Positions 24,683 through 27,926 of a stretch of 27,926 nucleotides of DNA are shown piece by piece. The position numbers and the translations under genes were made by a program. Numbering within the stretch: position 1 is the stretch's first letter; every line of letters starts with the position of its first letter. This stretch comes from a virus. Under the pieces are notes generated by a model, which did not search any database, was not told the origin of the DNA, and saw only the letters and a program-made list of their open reading frames with translations. Location of the stretch: positions 18,959-46,884 of the IMG/VR virus record IMGVR_UViG_3300001450_000062; one strand, given 5' to 3'.

Positions 24683-27600
24683 ATGTATAGAAAAAAATTC
24701 ATAGATAAACTAAGAGATAAGTATCAATCAGGAGGAGTAAAATATAATACGATGGATAAAATCCAAGATACTCTTACTGTTGGGGGGTTAACTCCAGGAA
24801 TTGGTATTATTCCTGATGCTGTAAATACAGGTATATCTGCTATAAGATCAGGATATAACTATTTAACAGGAGATAAAGCCAGAGCTAAAAGTCAAATGGG
24901 AGATTTAGCTTTAAATGCTGGATCTATGATTCCAGGACTTGGACAAGCAGCGGGAATAGCTAAATTAGGTACAAGAGGCGCAAAAGTTATGAAAGGAATA
25001 AAAGTAGCTAAAAAAGTAAAAAAAGGTAAAGCAGCTTTTAGTCTTGCTGAAAGCATTAAATTACCAACTCCAGGATTAGGTAAAGGCCCTTTATTAGCAT
25101 TAAACGCAGGAGAGAATAACATTGACTTTGGATTGAATCTTAATAAAATGCAAACAGGTGGTATGTATGATCAAATGCAACAATACCAACAAGGTGGAAT
25201 GGCATTACCAGGAGGAGAAATGCAGCCTATACCAGGAAGTGATGCAGTACAATTTAATGGGCAAACACATGATGAAGGTGGTATTATGATGGATAGTCAA
25301 ACAGAAGTAGAAGATGGAGAGACTATGGATAAAGTAAGTATGGCTAAGAAAGGAGGTAAAAGAGATTATTTCTTTTCATCTTACCTAAAGAAGGGTGGTA
25401 GATCATTTGCTGATATGCATAAAGACATACTAAGAGATGGTGGAGATCAAAACGAAATTAACTTACTTGCTAAAATGCAAGAGCAAGCTGCAGGTAGAAA
25501 TCCTAACAAAGTTCAAACAGCTAAGCTAGGAGGAGTAATGAAGTATCAAACAGGTGGAGAGTTAGAGACCGCAGAAAATGCTTATAATACACATGAAGCT
25601 ACTAAACCTACACCCCCTACTTTTAATTTAAAAGAACCTAAGTTTAAAAAAACTAGTTATTTTGGTAGAACACCTACAACAGCTGAAATGAGAGCAGATA
25701 AGAAAAAAGAAGAAGCTTTTCAAAAAGAATTAGAATCTTATAATAATGCTAAAGCAGAGCATGAACAAGCAATGTCAAATTATCAAACAGAGTTATCAGA
25801 ATGGGAAAATACAGAATCAGAACTATCTGATGCTATAGAACAAGAACAAATGATAGTAGATCAACAAGAAAGAGAAGTTGAACAAAAGGCTGCGGAACAA
25901 AAAGCAAAGAATGACGAATTAGTAGCAAGGGGTAAAGAGCTTAATATACCTGTTTCTGAAATGAAAACTATGAGTGTAAAAGAACTTGAAAATGCAATTA
26001 AACAAGAAGAGTTAAAGCAAACTACAGATCTTAAGCCAGATCCAGAAAGAGAAGGTACTACACAAGGGCAAACAAAAGAAACAATTGGAGGTAAAAACTA
26101 TAGAGTAGACAAAGGGTCTGATACAGAAAAATTAATAAATGCTTTGGGAGATAATTTTCCAGATTACTGGATGGGTAAAGTAGATCAAGAAGTACTTGAT
26201 GCAGCTGGTATTACTGACTTTGATGCTATGTTTAATGAAGATGGAGAATCAAATTATGATACTGTTATAGCTTATCAAAAAGCTTATAATGCTAAATACG
26301 GGACACCAGATAATCCAAAACCATTAGGCGAGGATGGAATTTTTGGAAATGATACTACTGAAACTGCAATAGAAAAAAATACTACTATAAGTCAAGCACT
26401 AGACGAAGTTGTAGTTGAAGAAAATAAAACAAAAGAAATTCCTAGGATACCAATGCAAAACACAGTACTACCTTCAGAAAATGAAGGTGAGTTAATTCAA
26501 GATACCGGCCCAGCGCCAGTAGGTGGAAATACAGACAGGTTTGATGAAGCAGCTAAAGATCTTTTAAATTTAGATATTCAAAGTGTAGAAGATTATGAAA
26601 AAGCTGAAGACAACTTACAGTATAATGATGATACAGATCAGTGGGAATTAAAACCTCAACTTAGTAATTTTACATTAGATACAAATCGTGAAATAGGTCC
26701 GCAAACAGATTCTACTATAACTAAAGATGATGTATTAGACGACGGTGTAACAGAAACAAGGGATCCTTCTCCACAGTATACTATGATAACTAATCCAGCA
26801 TTAACAGAACAAACAACATATACAGACAGTGAGGGAACTGAATATACATTAGATGCTAATAATAATTGGTTTGAAGGAGATAGACAATTAGATTACGATC
26901 CTAGTGAGTCTGGAGATTTAACTAAAGTTAAGCAAAATAAAGACAGAAGCGCTAGAATTCCTGGAGCAGCTTATTTAGGTATGGCAGCAGGTATAATACC
27001 GGCAGCTTATTCTTTGTTCCATAAGCAGCCAGCCGCACAACAAGCAGAATATACGCCAGGATTTAAAAGTCCTATTGTAGCAGAAGAAGGTAGGGCTCCA
27101 AGACTAGAAAGATATGATTATAATCTAGACATATCTAATGTAGGCTCCGAAGTAAGAGGTATGAATAAATACATTGAAACTTCTGGTGGAGGCCCAGCCA
27201 ATATGATTAATAAAATGATGGCGTTTAGTAAAGGACAAGATGCTAAAGCTAACATTAGAGCTGCAGAAACTAGAGCTAATATTGGAGTACAGAACACTGA
27301 AGCTCAGTTAAAACAACAAATGACTTTAGATAATATGAGACGATCTCAACAAGCGTCTATATTTAATGCTCAAATGATTAGATCAGAAGCTGCTAGAAAA
27401 GATCAAATAGATGAATCTAATACAGCTAGAAGACAAAAACGTCAAGACGATATGGAATTCCAAAAGTATGCAGGAGTAAGTAGTTTTGCTTCAAGTCTAC
27501 AAACAGGGTTTGGTGATATACTAGACTATAAAGCAGATATGGCTATGGCAGATGCTATAGGCTCTGATACAGGAGTATACAATAGATCTACTTTAGCTTA

Positions 27601-27709
27601 TTTAGATAATGGAGGTAGAGGTAATCTAGTGTGGGATGAAGAAACTAAAAGCTACAAAGAGTCAAATAAGTTTGGAGGACTAAGAAGGATGAGAAACTAT
27701 AAAAAATAA
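24683..27709 (+). CDS. Large internal/cargo-type protein with PG-binding-like domain
   Basis: The 1008-residue protein has these parts in order: an N-terminal Gly/Ala-rich hydrophobic region (to about residue 90); GG-motif repeats (KYQSGG, MQTGGMYDQMQQYQQGG, YLKKGGR, KYQTGGE, residues 15-300); an NGQTHDEGGIMMDSQTEV motif at about 191-210; a Glu/Lys/Gln-rich coiled coil (~330-470); a domain near 490-570 ending GEDGIFGNDTTETAIEKN, which matches the DG-FG-T-A core of peptidoglycan_binding_1; an acidic linker; a hydrophobic GAAYLGMAAGIIPAAYSLF segment (~760-780); and a helical Ala/Arg/Gln C-terminus. The layout fits large cargo/ejection proteins of crAss-like phages. It may cross the envelope during DNA entry. 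Cargo function is inferred. Confidence 0.65.
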   Translation: MYRKKFIDKLRDKYQSGGVKYNTMDKIQDTLTVGGLTPGIGIIPDAVNTGISAIRSGYNYLTGDKARAKSQMGDLALNAGSMIPGLGQAAGIAKLGTRGAKVMKGIKVAKKVKKGKAAFSLAESIKLPTPGLGKGPLLALNAGENNIDFGLNLNKMQTGGMYDQMQQYQQGGMALPGGEMQPIPGSDAVQFNGQTHDEGGIMMDSQTEVEDGETMDKVSMAKKGGKRDYFFSSYLKKGGRSFADMHKDILRDGGDQNEINLLAKMQEQAAGRNPNKVQTAKLGGVMKYQTGGELETAENAYNTHEATKPTPPTFNLKEPKFKKTSYFGRTPTTAEMRADKKKEEAFQKELESYNNAKAEHEQAMSNYQTELSEWENTESELSDAIEQEQMIVDQQEREVEQKAAEQKAKNDELVARGKELNIPVSEMKTMSVKELENAIKQEELKQTTDLKPDPEREGTTQGQTKETIGGKNYRVDKGSDTEKLINALGDNFPDYWMGKVDQEVLDAAGITDFDAMFNEDGESNYDTVIAYQKAYNAKYGTPDNPKPLGEDGIFGNDTTETAIEKNTTISQALDEVVVEENKTKEIPRIPMQNTVLPSENEGELIQDTGPAPVGGNTDRFDEAAKDLLNLDIQSVEDYEKAEDNLQYNDDTDQWELKPQLSNFTLDTNREIGPQTDSTITKDDVLDDGVTETRDPSPQYTMITNPALTEQTTYTDSEGTEYTLDANNNWFEGDRQLDYDPSESGDLTKVKQNKDRSARIPGAAYLGMAAGIIPAAYSLFHKQPAAQQAEYTPGFKSPIVAEEGRAPRLERYDYNLDISNVGSEVRGMNKYIETSGGGPANMINKMMAFSKGQDAKANIRAAETRANIGVQNTEAQLKQQMTLDNMRRSQQASIFNAQMIRSEAARKDQIDESNTARRQKRQDDMEFQKYAGVSSFASSLQTGFGDILDYKADMAMADAIGSDTGVYNRSTLAYLDNGGRGNLVWDEETKSYKESNKFGGLRRMRNYKK

Positions 27710-27714
27710 TTAAT

Positions 27715-27926
27715 ATGGCAAGATACCAATTACCCGCTCCACAATCAATGTATAGAGATACTGGAGCAGTTGAGATGACAAAAATGTTTAGAGATAGATA
27801 TTTGCAAAATGTAGCAGCTGATGATGCAATAGCACAAGCTGTTTTAGAAATGCAATCTTTAGATCAAGATGATGATACTAAAAAATCTCTTATAGAAACA
27901 TATAATGCTAAGTTAAAGCAAAGAGC
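27715..27926 (+). CDS. Gene cut by right window edge, helical virion-type protein
   Basis: An ATG at 27715 follows the previous stop by five bases with the TTAATATG leader. The frame stays open to the end of the window, giving 70 residues: MARYQLPAPQSMYRDTGAVE, then helical stretches with EMTKMFRDRYLQNV and DDAIAQAVLEMQSLDQDDD. It is probably the start of the next virion structural or internal gene. No function can be assigned from this piece. Confidence 0.6.
   Translation, partial: MARYQLPAPQSMYRDTGAVEMTKMFRDRYLQNVAADDAIAQAVLEMQSLDQDDDTKKSLIETYNAKLKQR

Overview
This window is part of an AT-rich tailed-phage genome. Every gene is on the + strand, packed end to end with short gaps or ATGA-type overlaps, as in a late (virion and lysis) transcription unit. 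Start codons are preceded by A/T-only leaders (AATTATG, TAATATG, AAAATG) with no GGAGG-like site, which is typical of Bacteroidetes translation. Several proteins have flavobacterial features: GC(T/M)D-NYNP-A-DDGSC repeats, a C-terminus of the type IX secretion (T9SS) kind, and a C-terminal aromatic outer-membrane barrel. The right half (ring-like proteins, a very large muzzle/stabilization-type protein, then large internal-protein candidates) matches by recall the tail module of crAss-like podoviruses. The likely source is a marine crAss-like or related phage of a flavobacterium. No database search was possible, so family names rest on remembered motifs.

Layout. Positions 3-6267 carry fibre/adhesin-type virion genes: a Cys-rich fibre cut by the left edge, a Gly/Ala/Thr-rich fibre with bacteriophage NGGTG modules, a coiled-coil protein, a small Cys-rich protein and a LamG-like lectin. 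Positions 6278-11278 form an unusual block aimed at the host envelope: a putative outer-membrane barrel lipoprotein, a 29-residue CDGSH-type iron-sulfur mini-protein coupled to a 56-residue ORF, two single-TM coiled-coil proteins, a secreted thioredoxin-fold protein without CXXC, and a 920-residue MAM/repeat adhesin with a T9SS-like C-terminus. Positions 11290-15143 carry two tandem small structural paralogs, an M15 endolysin, a TTG-started tail fibre, a small structural protein and two holin-like membrane proteins. Positions 15143-23305 are the tail base: ring-like proteins, a Lys-rich EF-hand protein, a small conserved structural protein and the 1899-residue muzzle-like protein. Positions 23307-27926 encode candidate internal/ejected proteins: one gene interrupted by an apparent -1 frameshift, a 1008-residue protein with a peptidoglycan-binding-like domain, and a gene running off the right edge.

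How it fits together. The ring and muzzle proteins would build the short tail. The fibres and lectin would recognise the host. The Gly-Gly-motif proteins after the muzzle are candidates for cargo delivered through the tail. The M15 peptidase, holins and TM/coiled-coil proteins would provide lysis. The 6-11 kb block looks like accessory genes that act on the infected cell's surface rather than in the virion. No tRNA, CRISPR array, insertion sequence, integrase or clear terminator was seen, and no gene-free stretch exceeds 300 bases.
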